Assembly (NCBI RefSeq): GCF_934202865.1
Contig: NZ_CAKPYL010000034.1
Span: 1 to 15,825 of the forward strand
Length of the DNA: 15,825 bases
Source: an uncultured Fenollaria sp.
Lineage (GTDB): Bacteria; Bacillota; Clostridia; Tissierellales; Peptoniphilaceae
Direction of reading: 5' to 3'
The notes under the pieces were generated by a model that worked only from the letters and a program-made list of their open reading frames with translations, had not been told where the DNA came from and did no database searches. The position numbers and the translations under genes were made by a program. Positions 14,314 to 15,825 of the stretch are shown here, piece after piece; position 1 is the stretch's first letter, and the number at the start of each line of letters is the position of its first letter.

Positions 14314-15825
14314 CTATAACTGTATATAATTATAACACAGATTAAGCTCTGAGAGAACACTTTTTTCGACTTTACTGCTCGTAAATAATAATACTTGCTT
14401 TTCTTTTGCTAAGAAAGTAAATACTTTTAGCGCAGCTGCCATACGCTCTTCATCAAAAAAGGCAAGGTTCTCGTCAAAGACAAGTGCTAAATCGATATCC
14501 AAGACACGGGTTAGTGCAAGCCTTAAACTAAGGTAGGACATTGATAAGACCTGCCTACTAAGCTTTTCCTCCTCATATACAAGGCTAGTTCGTTTGTCTC
14601 TTAGCATTATGGTAAAGCTTTCATCAAGCAAGAAGAAATTATATTTATTATCAGAAAACATTTCTAAGTATTTATTTGCCGCGGCAATAATCTTCGGCAT
14701 ATAGCTAGTATTGATCTCAGTAATAAGGCTAGAGATGATTTCGCTCGCAGCGCTTAAAGCCTTTTTCCTTCTTTCAAGCTCCGTGAATCTCGCATCGAGC
14801 GCGTCACGTCTTAAGCCAAGTTCGTATGCCCTCTCCATAAGTCTGTCGTTATAATTAAGTTTTGTCTCAAGTGAACTTAGCTCTAAATCGATTTTAGTGA
14901 TTTCATCTTCCGCCATGCTTATGGAGTAGCCCTTGTACTTATCATAGGCCGCCTCATCTGTTTTTGCTAAATAATCAAGGACCTTCTCTTCACTAAGCTC
15001 GTCAAAGTTCTTTTCGCTGTATGTCTTTAGAAACTCATCAAAGCTTTGCAAATAGTTTTGACTCATCTCACGTGATCTTTGCTTAGTATATTCGCTAATG
15101 AAGTCCTCATCACTTGCTATATTATATTTATCTAAGATAGCATTTTTATCATCTATAAGCTTTTTATTAGCCTCATCACTCGTCTTAGACTTAGTAAAAA
15201 TGAATGTTATAGCAAAAATTATAGCCGTTGCACAAGCGCTATATAAAGCAATTTTACTTGACTTGATAAAATAATAAAGCAAGGCAAAAATGCTAAGCAA
15301 GGCAAAAATGTATGATATATTTCTTAAACTATGTCTTCTAGCCTCAGTAGATTTTTTCGCTTCAAGTCTATTTTTTATATCATTAAAGGCTTCGTAGTCA
15401 TCACTAGTAATATTTTTATTCTTATTTAAAAAATCCTTCTTCTTTTCTTTAAGCTCTTCTATCTTTAATGAATTTTCCTTTTTATAATATTCTTTCGCCT
15501 TATTGTACTCTGCTAAAAAGTCTTTCTTCTTTAAAATCAAATTTTCTTTCTTTTTATTTAGCTCATCTTTTTTATTAAGCATGGACATAGTATCTTCAAG
15601 CGATGCTTCTAGCCCAGCTATATCCCTATCTAGACTTGCTATCTCCTTCTTAAGACTGTATAGCTCCTTGGTCTTGGCATTCTCTGTTCCAATCATTGCA
15701 ATTTCATCATCAATACTGTTCTTCGCTTCACTTAAATTATATTTGCCTTCATCATTCGTCTTAAGCTTCAGTAAAAGCTCCTTAATATCGTCAAAGTCAT
15801 CAAAGTATATGTCTTTTGATTGACT
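14314..15825 (-). CDS. YhaN-like SMC/RecN-type AAA ATPase (partial, N-terminus beyond window)
   Basis: About 503 codons are visible and the frame stays open to the window edge, so the N-terminal Walker A half is missing. The order is a long charged coiled coil, two adjacent hydrophobic segments (about residues 170-187 and 192-210 of the visible part), a second coiled coil, and a C-terminal ATPase lobe. That lobe reads LSRQVLSMSYLSLRLALTRVL, then LALVFDENLAFFDEERM (Walker B and D-loop region), then VLLFTSSKVEKSVL. This matches YhaN-type proteins, where LSGGT..QLYLALRLAL, LDDPFVHFDDERL and VIYFT are usual. The ABC signature is altered from LSGG to LSRQ. YhaN relatives also carry a central hydrophobic stretch and usually work with a YhaO nuclease, which may lie upstream. 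Class is likely; exact function is inferred. Confidence 0.75.
   Translation of the reverse strand, partial: SQSKDIYFDDFDDIKELLLKLKTNDEGKYNLSEAKNSIDDEIAMIGTENAKTKELYSLKKEIASLDRDIAGLEASLEDTMSMLNKKDELNKKKENLILKKKDFLAEYNKAKEYYKKENSLKIEELKEKKKDFLNKNKNITSDDYEAFNDIKNRLEAKKSTEARRHSLRNISYIFALLSIFALLYYFIKSSKIALYSACATAIIFAITFIFTKSKTSDEANKKLIDDKNAILDKYNIASDEDFISEYTKQRSREMSQNYLQSFDEFLKTYSEKNFDELSEEKVLDYLAKTDEAAYDKYKGYSISMAEDEITKIDLELSSLETKLNYNDRLMERAYELGLRRDALDARFTELERRKKALSAASEIISSLITEINTSYMPKIIAAANKYLEMFSDNKYNFFLLDESFTIMLRDKRTSLVYEEEKLSRQVLSMSYLSLRLALTRVLDIDLALVFDENLAFFDEERMAAALKVFTFLAKEKQVLLFTSSKVEKSVLSELNLCYNYIQL
15277..15310. repeat. 18-bp tandem duplication in the membrane segment of the YhaN-like gene
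   Basis: AAGCAAGGCAAAAATG occurs at 15277-15292 and again at 15295-15310, a period of 18 bp. In the protein it gives IFALLS followed by IFALLY at the first hydrophobic segment. The frame is kept, so it simply lengthens the helix by six residues. It looks like a recent slippage duplication. Confidence 0.8.

Noticed and set aside
14329..14334. TATAAT ahead of the phosphoesterase as a promoter
   Set aside because: It falls in the last codons of the upstream gene (Tyr-Asn), and no acceptable -35 box lies at 16-18 nt; the best candidate is TTCTCT.
14304..14360. Longer phosphoesterase start adding 19 residues
   Set aside because: It would overlap the ATPase gene, adds a sequence unlike the family, and has a poorer ribosome binding site than the ATG at 14303.

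Overview
The window looks like a chromosomal stretch of a low-GC, Gram-positive anaerobe, probably of the Clostridia/Tissierellia type. The reasons are the AT-rich sequence, strong AGGAGG-type ribosome binding sites, a PEP-forming pyruvate phosphate dikinase (PPDK) with its regulator, a clostridial-type single-chain PurL, and the TIGN form of the TrpS signature. The genus cannot be fixed from the sequence alone. There are no mobile elements, CRISPR arrays, tRNA or rRNA genes, and every supported gene lies on the minus strand, so transcription runs from high to low coordinates.

In transcription order, the right part (15825 to about 8670) is a tightly packed run. It holds the C-terminal part of a YhaN-like AAA/SMC-type ATPase, a calcineurin-like phosphoesterase, NagB, a CYTH-domain protein, a small six-helix membrane protein, an S-adenosylhomocysteine/methylthioadenosine deaminase-type amidohydrolase, a YpfJ-type zinc metallopeptidase and TrpS. 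Spacings run from a 14-nt overlap to 22 nt. At several junctions the stop codon of one gene lies in or beside the Shine-Dalgarno of the next, which suggests one transcript with translational coupling. No convincing promoter is visible inside this run.

The middle (8662 to 3728) is one uninterrupted frame encoding PurD fused directly to full-length PurL, which are steps 2 and 4 of de novo purine synthesis. At the exact join, the codons of the PurD C-terminal motif HYRRDIG spell AGGAGG, followed 12 nt later by an in-frame GTG where a free-standing PurL would begin. The locus may therefore make both a PurD-PurL fusion and separate PurL.

The left part (3727 to 1) has its own promoter. It drives a half-length PPDK regulatory protein, keeping the P-loop half and lacking about 120 N-terminal residues, followed by PPDK itself, which has intact His454, Thr452 and Cys830. 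A hairpin terminator follows ppdK. The last gene, an O6-alkylguanine-DNA alkyltransferase cut by the window edge, has a perfect-consensus TTGACA-17-TATAAT promoter and a very short leader.

The observations most worth following are the PurD-PurL fusion with its embedded start signal and the natural half-size PPDK regulator next to an intact PPDK.
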